From Silene conica (taxonomy: Eukaryota; Streptophyta; Magnoliopsida; Caryophyllales; Caryophyllaceae), in NCBI GenBank assembly GCA_029255685.2, contig CM055313.2:24653079-24717078 (forward strand): 64,000 bases of DNA. The letters are read 5' to 3'. The position numbers and the translations under genes are program-made. The notes beneath the pieces are model-generated. The model ran no database searches. It saw nothing but the letters and a program-made list of their open reading frames with translations, and was not told the DNA's origin. Of the stretch, positions 1-11,317 are shown one piece after another (position 1 is the stretch's first letter; every line of letters begins with the position of its first letter).

Positions 1-1574
1 GCCAATTTTTACGTCTAATTATATACATTTAATTTAGCTATAAGGTTAGTATTCAATAAGTGGCACCTTAGTGATTTCTAGGATATATTTTCGTATTTAA
101 ATAAGTTGTGATTGTTACAATAGTAGAAAGTAATGCATTGTCTATACATACATGATTATTGAGTTGATTTTATTTTCGGTTTTGCAATCTTTACCGTTTT
201 CTAGATGACATTTACATGTTAATATGGTGCAACGTGATTTCCATTCTTTAAATGATATGTCAACATGTTTTAGAGAAGGAATGATTATGTTTCGAGGTGA
301 TAATGTGAAGTAATTTTGAAGGAACCAAAATTGTAATAAATTTCCAGAATGTTACCTTGTTTGTACGGGCTGCCATTCCAAATGTGTCCCATATATGAAT
401 ATAAAATTTTTTTATGCATGATAACCTTATGAGTTAGCTTTCAAATGCTTTTGATTTCATGTAAAAACGATTTATATTTTGAGAGAAATAAATATTTTAG
501 TTGACAGTGGTCAGATTGTTACTGCACAGTTCTGTTTTGACATGTTTTTGCAAAAGAAACCATTTAAAAAGTATTTATTGTTTATACATAATTCCAACTC
601 CACTGTTTAGAATATTCATTCACGTTTCCAAAATGATAAGTCGCATAAAATCTTAACGAGTCGTTATTTAATAGTGATTATTTTTTTCTAAAGTTGTCCC
701 AATTTTTGTGCAAGTGCTGTAAAGTTTTTGTTCAGACCAACTGAGTTATAAAATTTGTTATAAATAATTTCCTTAAGCTTTACGGTTGATTCATTTTCCT
801 ATGATTAGTTAATTCTCATTTTTTTTTCTAAAAATTATAATAGCTCACAAAATAGCAAAGAGGTGATTTAATTATAATTTTTGAAAGTTGTAGCATGATG
901 TTGATTATTGAAATTGTAAGTTATACAAGTTTTCTATATAAAAGTTTAATTAAATATGAATTATGTGACGTAACCATGTAATCCACTGATATGACATCAA
1001 TAACATGAACAATAAGCATATGATATGAATATGAACCTTGTTGTGTGATAATTTGAACTTGTCTACTTCGGTAAGTTTTATATAACGTAGTTTCCATATA
1101 CAGACGCTATGACATTAATTAAATTTTGCCTAATGTCATTTCCCTTATCTGCATAAGCAAGATTTTGTCTCCATACTTTGTTTATGGACATGAAATGTTT
1201 TAATTTGTCAAATATGTTTGTTGCCTTAAAAGTCGAATGCTAGGTGCCAGTATAGGGTGAGTAACTTATCAGATGATTTGTGATTGTTGGTTAATGATTT
1301 ATGATTTGGCAATTGGTATGTGGTTATTATTTGAATACACCTGAGAATCGTGATCACTTCTGTTATGCATTATTTAGTGATTCGTGAAGTGTCCTTTAGT
1401 TTAGTTATACGTTAAACTTTGGGGACAAAGTTTTCTTAACGAGGGTAGAATGTAACATTTCACGTTTTGAAGTCTATATAAGTGTTACTTGTGTTGTTTC
1501 GTGCTTGTTAGATGTTTCGTTACCGTTACGGGGTGGTGAACTTCGGGACGAAGTTCATTTTAAGGAGGGAAGAC
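1..1574 (+). other. 3' internal, non-coding part of gypsy element A
   Basis: AT-rich sequence with no credible reading frame on either strand. It ends in a purine-rich tract (ttaaggagggaagac, 1560-1574) directly before a TGTAATACCCC LTR start, as expected for the polypurine tract of a Ty3/gypsy element. The stretch is therefore read as the 3' untranslated part of an element whose gag-pol would lie left of the window. A second polypurine/LTR-start-like junction lies at about 1419-1460. The clade of A cannot be set without its pol. Confidence 0.55.
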
Positions 1575-3009
1575 TGTAATACCCCGTATGTTAGCCTCGG
1601 TCAAAGGTGGTCAAACCGTGTTTTATACACGTATTTCAAACGGAGCATTTATAAAGTATTTTATGTAAACTACTATTATTTTATAAATCGTATTTGTACG
1701 ATTATTTCGTATTTCATAATCATTTTATATTTGTTGATTAATTCATAAAATGACATTTCATTCATATTTCTTTAATTTTAATAATACGTTTATAATTTAA
1801 TATATTTTCTATTTTCCATTTATTTCTCATCTATACTTATTTCTATTTTATTTAAGTCGTGACTATATTTAAATTCTATATTCTTATAATTAATTTAATT
1901 TATATTTACTAGTACTAATTATATAATTTAATTAGTATAAATAATTTATACGTACTCGTTATTTTAAGTTACGGGTTGAGAGCGGGATATAGCCTCGAGA
2001 TGCGTGGTGGACCGAGTAATGAGATAAATGGGCTCGTCAAACTCTTACCCTAACTCTAGAATCTCGCTTGTGACATATCATACCTTACCACCTACCAAAA
2101 ACCCTACCTCCTAACATCGATATACCAAAGACCCAACATCAACATACCAAAACCCTAAGCAATTCGCAGCCACCGCGAGACTAGGAAGAACAAGAGGACT
2201 GCTTCACCATCGTCATCATCACCATAATCTACTCACCATAATCGTCAACCACCGTGACCTGTAAGCAATCGTTTTGTCGACAATTCATTTGTATTTTATG
2301 TTGCTCTGTTTCGTTGCTTTGAATTGATTTTCGAACTGTTTTTCGGTTTGAGTTTGATACGAGTGTCGGGTTAGTAGTACTGTAGTAGTAGGGTGTTAGT
2401 GGGTTATGTGGGTGGTTTTATGGTGGCGCGTGGTGGACGGAGCACCACCATAATAAGACTGGTTTGAGGCGTTAATTAGGGCAGAAACACGTGAGAACAG
2501 TAGCGACAAAAGAGGCAGGAAACAGAGGAAGAATAGGTGGTTGTGCACAGTTGTTGTGGCGGTTTTGATGTAGTTTCTGGTGGAACGAGGACCTACTTTT
2601 ACCACCCCTGGAACCACCGTGGGTCAGTGGTGACAACAATGGTGGCCATAGGTGGTGGTGGGCCTGGTGGTGAGAGGAAAAGCCGTGAGAAAAGAGAGAG
2701 ACGGACTGCACGAATTCGGAGTATTCGGGTTTGTGTGCAGGCTATTTCGACAGCCTGTTTAGAGAAGTTATGGTGGCCTCTGGTGGTGGCTAATGGGTGG
2801 AAATTGTAGTGGGAAGTACGTAGTTGAGGTTGGGTACAGTGACGGTAGTTGTCAGGGACCGGGTTGGTGGAGGTGGTGTCGGGAAAAGGTCTGTAACGGA
2901 CCCGCTGTTTCTGCGTTTTCAGTTGGTGTCGTGGTCTTTTGTTGTTGTCGGTCTGTGCGTAGTATATTATCATCATTATCATTCTTATTAATCTTATTAG
3001 CTGTCATCA

Positions 3010-3053
<44 letters not shown>

Positions 3054-3077
3054 ATTATTACATGTATGTAATAGTTG

Positions 3078-3126
<49 letters not shown>

Positions 3127-4284
3127 TACTATTAATATTGTTATTTTTATTAGTACTATTACTAATAATTGTTATCTTTTTTTTATGGGTACTTGAGTCG
3201 TAAGTAATCGAATTCGTTTAACTAAGTTCGTGGTTTATGTTTTCACGTTTCGTAATCTTAATAATAAAATTCATATCTCCATAATACGTATGTGACAAGT
3301 AATCGTTATTTATTTACGGGTATTTGATTTATATAATTCTCTATTTAATTAAGTTGCTACTAAGTAATAATTAATACGGTCTTGTAATACGTAATATATA
3401 ATTTAAATCGTTAATTTGAATAATTGATATATGATATTTGTTTACGTAGTTATACTAGTTAGTAATTATGTACATTATTTTATTAGGTGTTGAGTATGTG
3501 ATGGAGTGATTCTACTCATTGGATGTCTGCGTGATCGGATTATATCGCTATCCAGGTAGGATACACTGGTGCTTTATTCTGTATTGATCGAGTTATGTGT
3601 GGATGTGCATTGTATGTTATGAATGCAAGTATGAGTTCTGAGCATGATAGTTTATGGTTATTTATTTTAGTGTTGCATTCATAAGCATGACATATGCATT
3701 GGTTACTGAGAAAGATATGGATCAGATATTGTTCTGATATAAAGCCCAGGGTGGTTCTGCAGACCAGGCCTGGTGTCTTATCAGCTATTGAGCTGGTGTT
3801 CGGTGACGACCGATTATAGTCTGCCGGGAGGTTCGGTATGGCTTGGTGTTTCGGGTTTGAGATTGAGATTGTGATTGAGCTCGAGCATATCATGGCATTT
3901 GCATATCATCATTGTTGCATTATTTATTATTGTGTTGTCCTACTCAACCGCGAGGTTGACAGTGTATTCGTGTGACACCTACAATGATCCGGAATGGGGA
4001 GTAGATTCTACAGGTCAGAGACAGATGGACTAGGAGCTTGGGCATAGAGAGAGACATGGCTTGGACCTACTTAGAATTAAATCACATACTTAGATGTTAT
4101 CAGTTGTACTTTTATTCTTTGTGTAGTATTTGTAATATCAAAGTTTAAATTTAATCAGTTTTTATATAAAGTACTTTGGTTTGTTTTACTTTGTTATTCA
4201 CAACCTCGGACATTCCGAGATGGTAACAGCTCTATTTATTGAGAATGTCTTGCTAAAGGCTCTTAAATAAATGGGGGTGTTACA
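1575..4284 (+). repeat. 3' LTR of gypsy element A
   Basis: The 2710-bp segment starts TGTAATACCCC right after a polypurine tract and ends GGGGGTGTTACA, giving TG...CA termini. Beyond 4284 the sequence changes to the leader of element B on the opposite strand, so A is nested in B; the first five bases after the LTR (gtgat) are the predicted target-site copy, but the partner lies outside the window. The LTR has a plant-leader-like stretch with a splice-donor-like GTAAGC at 2261 and two ATT microsatellites. Reading frames inside it are low-complexity and are not called. Confidence 0.75.
3012..3122. repeat. ATT microsatellites inside the A LTR
   Basis: Two runs of ATT units, about 3012-3055 and 3078-3122, are separated by about 20 bp. 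They account for the poly-isoleucine reading frame seen here, which is not a gene. Confidence 0.9.
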
Positions 4285-4633
4285 GTGATGCACAAGGAAA
4301 GAGGAGTATCTTCAAGGCTCGGAAGTATTTTCCAACAGTAGCACAAATCTTCTATCTTCGGTAGAAACTCCGGTCTTCATCGCCAAATGGATAACTCCAC
4401 GGTCCGTCAATTGGAAGGCAATAAAGTATTACCAATGAAAATCAACAAACACGTTATAACGTAATAAAAGCAATCACAAAACAGACTACAATTTAACTCA
4501 TTTTTTTTTTTGCGGGAACTACAATTTAAGTCATTAAATCTACCCCATCTCTCATTCATTATTTGATTATATGGTCAAGTTAAGGTTGGGGGTTACATGA
4601 GTGCGTCGGGAGCGATAACGCTCTGATACCAAC
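4285..4633 (-). other. Leader and primer-binding site of gypsy element B
   Basis: Read on the minus strand, the LTR end at 4634 is followed by TTGGTATCAGAGC (complement of 4619-4632), a primer-binding site for initiator-methionine tRNA. About 180 bp further still aligns by eye to the leader of element C (12784-12910), which shows B and C belong to one family. The remaining part to 4285 is not shared with C, and element A then interrupts it. No gag start codon is visible before the interruption. Confidence 0.75.
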
Positions 4634-5149
4634 TGTAAAACCCCTCGCGAAAGCGGAAATAATAAACACACAAAGTACTAAAAATGCAGCGGAATTAAAA
4701 CTTTTTAACATAACTAAACGTGCGAGGTGTCTTACTACAAAACTGAAACATAAATAAGTACATAAGTATAATATAAAAGCAGCCCGGGATGGTACATCCC
4801 TACAGGCACTCAAACTGAAATGTAATATAAAGTCTGGCTAACGTATACGTGTAAGTCAATCGATGAATGGGATCATCGCTCGCTAGCTCCATGCAACCCT
4901 CTTCCAACCACCTGTCATGTACCTACATACATGTAAACATGTACGCCACAATCAGTGGGGAGTGACTATAGTTCTCCTAGCCACCTTTTGTAACGACACG
5001 TAACACAGAAATACAAACAGAATACTCCAACATATATAAACATGTGAAGTATACAATCTCGTCATATGAATCTCATACTATCATGCAATTACCAATGCAC
5101 GGCTCTCAACCAACTTCATAAACCATTTGGAAGGAGAGCCGGTTTCCCT

Positions 5150-6060
5150 ACTGGTTACCCAGTCGGGGGGTCTTTCAGTCCAACTATTTATGAAACCGAT
5201 CAGAGAGTCATCCAATGCCTTGGATGAACAGATTATAACTCAAGCGATATATTCATTAACTCCAACATGCATATCTGACACTGTACAAAACTCTAGGTAA
5301 GCAGATATAACACATCACGTAAAGAGGTTCAGCGGTCAACTTAAGACATAACCTAAATACCAAACATTCAGCAAGTAAAAAGGTTCAGAGGCGACATCTT
5401 AACGCATAACCTAGATACCAAGTTCACAATATCAAGCAAGGACTCAGAGGCGAAAACTCAACGCATGGACCGGCTATCAATAAGATACTAGACTCAGAGG
5501 CGAAAACTCAACGCATGGACTAGCACTCAATTCACAATCACAAGTAAGGAACTCAGAGGCGAAAACTCAACGCATGTTCCCCTACTACATCATAAGGTAC
5601 TAAACTCAGAGGCGAAAACTCAACGCATGTTCTAGAACCAAACACCTGTACTCCGGGTAAGGTATGACAACCTGACTGCCCCGTCGTGCAGTTGCTCTAC
5701 TCGTCAGACTCGGAGGCCAGCTTAAGACATGTCCTGACGCGATCACTCAAACATGTCTGGACTTAGAGGCGAAAACTCAACGCATGTCCCAGACACGACA
5801 AACAAACACATATAGGGCTCAGAGGCAAGCTTAAGGCATATCCCCATATATGACAAACAACTCACGTATTAAGTTCAGAGGCCAGCTTAAGGCATAACTT
5901 AATACGCATCACACAATATCATCCAAGTCTATGAACTAACCTATAGTTCTACTTTTTAACTTCTACTCAACACTTAATTGACCCCGGCAACTAAGTTGAG
6001 GGAGAGCCGGTTTTCCTTTCGGTTACCCGACCGGGGGTCTCTATCCTCTCTCCATTCCCG
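5150..6060 (-). repeat. Hairpin-repeat domain of the B LTR
   Basis: About ten copies of a core (on this strand GAGGCGAAAACTCAACGCAT and variants) alternate with unlike spacers. As in element C, the sequences on either side of each core are complementary to each other, for example CGTATTAAGTT and AACTTAATACG around the copy at 5867-5901. The copy at 5809-5852 has a stem of different sequence from its counterpart in C yet still pairs (CATATA and GGG with CCC and TATATG). Similar larger inverted motifs (about 5140-5185 and 6000-6045) bound the array. Confidence 0.75.
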
Positions 6061-6189
6061 AACCCAATATAGCATCGCCCATCCTCCGGGGACCTCAAAT
6101 ACATATCAAAGATACAAGGAACGAGTTTCAATCAAAACCGATTAACCGTTTAAGAGTTATCAACGAATTACAAATCAAAAACCAGTTAC

Positions 6190-6548
6190 AGGGGTCCCCA
6201 GCCGGTCGGCTGGCAACCCATCTCCGCTTCCTCAGCCTTTAAAACAAAAACAACACAAAAGGACTCCCAGCCGGTCGGCAGGCAGCCGGCCTACCGGCTG
6301 GGAACCCATTCCCACTTACGCAATTTCACTAAATGAGGCTACCAGCCGGTTGGCAGGCAGCCGGCCTACCGGCTGGGAACCCAAGTTCTATTTTCTTAAA
6401 ACACGCAAGACACTACAATGCACTCCCAGCCGGCTGGCAGGCGGCCGGTCTGCCGGCTGGGCATTCTAAATCCTACGAGTCTCAATTTTCTCAAAAACCA
6501 CAAGAAGCCTTCCTAGCCGGTCGACCGGCGGCCGGTCGGTCAACCGAC
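6190..6548. repeat. GC-rich inverted-repeat cluster (CCAGCCGG...CCGGCTGG)
   Basis: Five related GC-rich units begin near 6196, 6266, 6341, 6423 and 6512, spaced 70-89 bp in otherwise AT-rich DNA. Each contains CAGCCGG or a close variant and most end in CCGGCTGG, so most fold on themselves. One unit of the same type is in each LTR of element C (11090-11125 and 18889-18924). The reading frame here encodes only the repeat and is rejected. Confidence 0.8.
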
Positions 6549-7676
6549 TCAGAGAGCCTGATGCGAAAATCGCATTTTTCCAGCAACCTCGAAACATCCT
6601 TAAATCGATATTAAACTTAAAGAATTACAACATATGATGTTTACCCACTATTACAAATCACCCAATATCACTACCTAACAGCAATTAAACCACAACACAA
6701 TCCTCAAACGATTATTACAAGTATCCGTCGCAAAACATGAAATTTCTGAAAATACTTAAGAACATGTGAAACATCAACAAGGCATGAATTCATCACATAA
6801 GAACATTCCTAAACATGTTACTAAGTTTATTAACCATCAAACCTTAACAAAATTCAGAATCAATAACAAGAACACATCAAAACTTGCTATTTTAACAAAA
6901 AGGCCGAGTTACTCGTAATCGTCACCTTTTAACTTCTTAAACCAACATGAGTCCGACTCCAAGCTACTCCTTTTGTCCAAGTCCGCGCTAGAAACACAAC
7001 AAACCACTTAAATCTCGAAAAACGTGACCTTAGGGTCGCGGCCAGAATATAAGACGGAATTATTTTGGGTAAAAACTTACCTAGAAAGATGGAGGGCGAG
7101 AAGAGGAATCCGTGGCCGCGAAAAATCGTCTCAATTGGATAAGAAATGAAGATTTTATGAGAGTTTTAAGGTTTGGAGGAGAAAACTAAAATGGTGTTTG
7201 TTACCAATCTGAAAAATGAAATGAAGGAGGGAGGTAGAAGATGGTGGGGTTAGGGTTTTGTGAGGAAAAAGAGGGGAAATGGGTCTATTAACAAGTTGGG
7301 CCCATAAGACAAGTTTTAAGACGGTTTAAGCTAAAAACACCGATTTAAGATCACTATAAACTTAAGACGTTATAAATATTTTCCGGACAATGAAATTAAA
7401 TTGCTAAGACGTAAATTACACAATTAACTGAAATCTTATTTAAATCCTTTTAAAAAAATATTCTCACATAAATTAATCAGTTATTTAAATGAAATTCCAA
7501 GAATTACGAAATATAAATTATTTCTCGAACTTGAACTTAAAATCTTTAAACTTCCGAATCCCGAAATATTGGGATGTTACAACCCCCAACTTGTTACCTT
7601 AAGACATCAACATAGAGCAATAAACACTCCCAATCTCCTTGTGGTTCGACCCTTGACTTACTCTATCTAGGTTATG

Positions 7677-8151
7677 CTAAGGTTTATAAATTTTATCTTT
7701 GGTACACTCAGCGATGGGTATCAAAGCACCCTCCATAACCTGCTTATATCGGTCGCTACCATCACGTACCACCTTGTTACATGGTCGATCAGCTGCCTCC
7801 TCGTCCATAAAGCAGGAGTCAACCTCCTCCTTCCCCTCATCATCGTCCTCATCATCATCATCATCATCTTCCTCCCCGACCGGTTCCTCAAACTGCTCCT
7901 CCTCCTCGTCATCAGAACTACTAGCTGGCTCCGTGAAAAAGGCTCTCGGTAACTGAAGCTCTTCCTCGGGAGTAGGGTCGGGAGACCTGATTAGGATACC
8001 CTTTTCCCTTTCCCCTACCCCTACCTCCCCCACCAGGAAGTGGCGTTGTTGCTGCTGCTCCCTGTATAGGAACACGCCGCTTAGACCCCGTCACTCTTCG
8101 GCCTGTAGTACGGCCCATTTCAGTCATAATAGCATCTTCGTTGTAAGACAT
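7677..8151 (-). pseudogene. Gene-like fragment: Gly/Arg-rich then acidic protein
   Basis: I do not recognise this protein. On the minus strand an ATG at 8151 directly follows an acceptor-like TAAATGCAG. The first frame begins MSYNEDAIMTEMG and runs into a GGGGRGRGKGKG stretch; an overlapping frame then carries SPDPTPEEELQLPRAF and a long Asp/Glu tract and ends KDKIYKP at 7677. The two frames most simply form one protein broken by a small frameshift in the G-rich tract. A basic Gly/Arg-rich start followed by an acidic region resembles N-termini of plant transposon proteins, but no diagnostic domain is present. The LTR of element B begins about 95 bp past its stop. Confidence 0.4.
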
Positions 8152-8412
8152 CTGCATTTACGAGATTAGAACGTTGCATAAATAAATTAAACAAATTATC
8201 ATAAAAAACTAACATACTACGAAGTACAAAATAAAATCAAAATTACACAAAATTAACAAGTTATTAAATAATATAAACTACTAATTTAAATGCAAAATTA
8301 ACAACTTTTTATACAATTAAATATAAACTCGCCATTTAAATACAAAATTAACAACTTTTAATGAAAAAAAATTAACTATTAAAATTGAAAATATACGGTT
8401 AAAACGAAAAAA

Positions 8413-8714
8413 AATCCGAACCATGGAGGGACATGCAGATTTCACGTCCCAACCATGGAGGGACATGCAGATTTCACGTCCAACCCAAGCAGAGACGTGA
8501 AATCCACACGTCCCAACCACTATCAGACGTGAAAACCACACGTCCTAGCCAATAATGGACGTGGGTTTCACACGTCCTCCCCCATGGGGGACTTTGATTC
8601 CACTCGTCCCCCCCCCCCCCCCCCATGGGAGACTTTGAGTCCACACGTCCCTCACCATGAGGGACGTGCGTGTTCCACGTCCCACCCAAGCCCCGACGTG
8701 CGATTTTCACGTCC
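8413..8714. repeat. 32-bp tandem array of ACGTG...CACGTCC hairpin units
   Basis: The hexamer acgtcc (one copy tcgtcc) recurs at 8444, 8476, 8508, 8540, 8572, 8604, 8645, 8677 and 8709. All steps are exactly 32 bp except one of 41 bp, which contains an expanded run of C (about 8609-8623). Most units have ACGTG or a variant upstream and CACGTCC downstream, so each unit can form its own stem. The unit length is not a multiple of three and the frames across it are not genes. Confidence 0.9.
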
Positions 8715-8780
8715 ATCCCCACCCATCAATCCGATTTTCAAATTTCCATTCATTCAATCTATGCAAACAATAGCAACTAA

Positions 8781-9000
8781 CAATAACAACAACAACAACA
8801 ACAACAACAATACTAACAATAATACTAACAACAATAACAACTACAAACAATAGCAACTAACAACAACAAAAAAAAAACGCAAATTCAAGAGGAAAATTGA
8901 AAAAATTAACAAAAACAACAATAACAATTCGAATTACTAGCCTAATTAACAATAATAACAACAACAACTAACAAAAACAACAAAATAATAACAAATTATA
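8781..9000. repeat. AAC/AAT-rich simple repeats
   Basis: Interrupted AAC and AAT runs (8781-8852 and 8880-9000). These explain the poly-asparagine frame. No gene. Confidence 0.85.
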
Positions 9001-9069
9001 CAACTTCAACAAAATTAATTAAAAAAAACAATAAAAACAAAGCTTACCGGAACAAATGGTGTTGTGTGG

Positions 9070-9146
9070 TGGATCAGTGGTGGTCGCGTGTTGTGGTGGT
9101 GGTGTGGTGTCGGTGGTGGTGGTGGTGGTGGTGGTGGTGGTGGTGG
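9070..9146. repeat. GGT/GTGGT simple repeat
   Basis: A GTGGTGG-rich stretch ends in an uninterrupted GGT run at about 9112-9145. On the minus strand it lies in the predicted 5' leader of the gene-like fragment. Confidence 0.85.
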
Positions 9147-9897
9147 GCTGTGGGTGTCAGCAAGAAGGGAGGGATGGAGAGGGGAATTTTTTAATGTGGT
9201 TTGAATGAGAGAGGAAGAGGAAGGGTACGTTGGTCTTTTTCTAAAAAAAACATCGATGATTTATTATAAAACGTCGATGACGTTTCGTAACCGGGTATAG
9301 TAATAACTATTATCAAGCATCCAATACTCTTTGATTTATTTCAAGAAATGGCTCTTTCTTTCCCAATTAAAAATGTGAAGCCAACTTGGCAAGACGGTGT
9401 TAAGATCCCGTATCAGATCATATCCGTTACAAATTTACAACGAGTTAAATAATATTAATGTGTGTAAATGGGATAAGATATATTGTTATATCTTAGACAC
9501 TCCGCGTGGATACTACTTGACTTGTCACAAATGAGTATTTATGTATATATTAATTAATTTACTACGTTTAAATTATTTATTTACATTTTTTATTTAGTTT
9601 AAATAAAAGTTAAATAAATAAACGAGATAGTAAAAAATTTAGTAGATGAATTTGTAACAGCCCATATTTTCGTAAAGTCTAATTTAAGCGATTTTAATTA
9701 TTTTAAGTAACAAAATAATATTTTAATAATTTAATTCGGAAATTTTTATGAGATAAAGAAGATCCGTCTTAAGAACCTTAAGTCCTTAAGACGAATACAA
9801 TTTGGCATTTTAATTCTCGACATAAATACTTCCTTGATATCCGTTCTTAAACCCGTATCCATTTAAGCAAAACGGAAAGGACAACCCAATTGTCCTT

Positions 9898-9903
9898 TAT
9901 AAA
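9898..9903 (+). promoter_or_regulatory. Predicted TATA box of the C LTR
   Basis: TATAAA lies 246 bp into the LTR, followed within about 30 bp by a C/A-rich stretch suitable for initiation. If used, nearly all of the LTR including the hairpin domain would be transcribed as R/U5. A weaker TATATATA near 12605 would put that domain in untranscribed U3 instead; the sequence alone does not decide. Confidence 0.5.
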
Positions 9904-10029
9904 CCCTTTAGTCGACATATGCATCCCCTCAACATCTCTTTTTACAGTAAACAACATTTCCACAAAAACCTCCATTGTTACTCCTTACTTTCAAGCTTTT
10001 CTCCCTCATTTCTTCATCAAATCGCGAAA

Positions 10030-10167
10030 GTAAGTACATTTTCGGAATCCTTGTTCGATTTCCTAATCATCCATCACTTTCATTTTTCATTTCGTCGACT
10101 TCCAAAAATCGGCTGTTTTGGCTTGGATTCGTTTTTAGGATGTTTAAACCGTTTTCTTTGATTGTAG
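10030..10167 (+). other. Predicted leader intron in the C LTR
   Basis: GCGAAA|GTAAGTAC at 10029/10030 is a near-consensus plant donor, and TTTCTTTGATTGTAG ending at 10167 is a good acceptor, giving a 138-nt intron. A second donor-like TTTAAG|GTGACG at 10241 could splice to the acceptor ending at 12948, two bases before the gag-pol ATG. Splicing is inferred from motifs only. The same signals are in the 3' LTR 7799 bp downstream. Confidence 0.4.
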
Positions 10168-10640
10168 GGGTTGGTCTTGACGATCCCGACGTGGACTCTT
10201 ACGTGGTAGAGGAGGATCACTTGCCGGAATAAGCTTTAAGGTGACGATAATGAGAAACTCGGCCTTTGTGTGTATATTAGCAATTTATTTGGGTACTTGT
10301 GTTTAATTTCTGATTTTTGAGGAAGTATAATGTTTATTGGACTTAGGAGTATGTTAGGAGTGTTCCTTCTTGTTGAATTCATGCTTGGATGGTGTTTCAT
10401 ATGTTAAATCTTCATTTTTTTTTCAGAAATTCATACTCTTAAGACGGATACAAGAATTGGTTGTAAATTGTGTTTTAGATGTTCAATAATCATATTGTTG
10501 TATGCTTGAGGATTGTTATGGGTTATTTGTGCTGGTAGGATTGAGTTGTTGCTTGAAATCGTTGTATAGCATTGTTTGTCAAAGAATTGGTGAAATTTGG
10601 AGAATTGAAGGAAACCCGTGAATCAGCCTGTTCGTGCTGA

Positions 10641-10717
10641 TGCGCAGGCTGCGCAGGTCTGTGCGCAGGCTGCGCAATTGAGGCGCAGCTGCGCATCCCC
10701 AAAGCGCAGGCTGCGCA
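10641..10717. repeat. 21-bp phased palindrome array (GCGCAGGCTGCGCA)
   Basis: Four near-palindromic units GCGCAG(G)CTGCGCA start at 10642, 10663, 10683 and 10704, steps of 21, 20 and 21 bp, about two turns of B-DNA. The array is GC-rich in an AT-rich LTR. The identical array is in the 3' LTR at 18440-18516. Confidence 0.9.
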
Positions 10718-11317
10718 TTCAGTCTGGAAAACGGGTTGTTTTTATTGTTTTGTGATTGTTTTGGGTGTTTGTTTCCCAATTGTTTAAGTGATGTTTTAGC
10801 TATGCTTATGAATATATTCGCATGATTTGGCATGTATGTTTAGGCTAATTAAAGTTGACCAAGGATTTCACTAAGTACCTTATACTTAATGTTTTTAATG
10901 GTTGATTGTAGGGTTGTTGCTCTAAGTTGTTCTTCATGCTTAAGTATCATTTCCAAGTGTTTAAGATGATGGCTAGTGGGTAGTTACCAAGTGGTAATTA
11001 GAGATGTTGCTTATCTAGCCTATGTTAGTTATCATTTTAATCATTGTGCCTTGAGTTTATTTGTGAAGAACTTAGAATAGGAAGGGAGCCCAGCCGGTAG
11101 ACCGGCCGCCTGCCAGCCGGCTGGGAGTGCATGTGGGGATGTTTACGAGTAGTAAACTTATCCTAAGCTTAGTAAGAGTCATGGTGGACCTAGTCAAGTG
11201 TTATTGACCCTTAGACTTATGAGATGAAAGTCTTGAGTTAGTCTTTGGTTATTGTTTTTGGTTGTTCTTTGTTGATGTGATTGAGGTCCCCGGAGGATGG
11301 GCAGCATTATATTGGGT

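Larger units (their letters stand above)
4634..7581 (-). repeat. 5' LTR of gypsy element B (C family)
   Basis: The 2948-bp LTR has TG...CA termini (TGTAACATCCC at its 5' end, 7581; TTTTACA at its 3' end, 4634). Its 3' end, primer-binding site and central repeat domain match the LTR of the complete element C, while the 5' third differs. It contains the hairpin-repeat domain (about 5150-6060), a GC-rich inverted-repeat cluster (6190-6548) and, near its 5' end, a leader-like stretch ending in a splice-donor-like ctag|GTAAGT (donor at 7080, minus strand). The rest of B lies beyond element A, outside the window. Confidence 0.8.
8152..9047 (-). other. Predicted 5' leader intron of the gene-like fragment
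   Basis: On the minus strand a donor CCG|GTAAGC (intron from 9047) and an acceptor TAAATGCAG just before the ATG at 8151 would define an 896-nt intron. The stretch upstream of the donor (about 9048-9300) is rich in CCACCA and CTTCCTC, like a plant 5' leader. The interval holds AAC microsatellites and a 32-bp tandem array. The intron is inferred from splice motifs only. Confidence 0.4.

Noticed and set aside
2793-3071. Frame ending in poly-isoleucine
   Set aside because: Translation of an ATT microsatellite inside an LTR.
9919-10232. Two overlapping 80-85 codon frames at the start of the C LTR (repeated at 17718-18031)
   Set aside because: They cross the predicted donor and acceptor and have no recognisable domain; at most a short upstream ORF.
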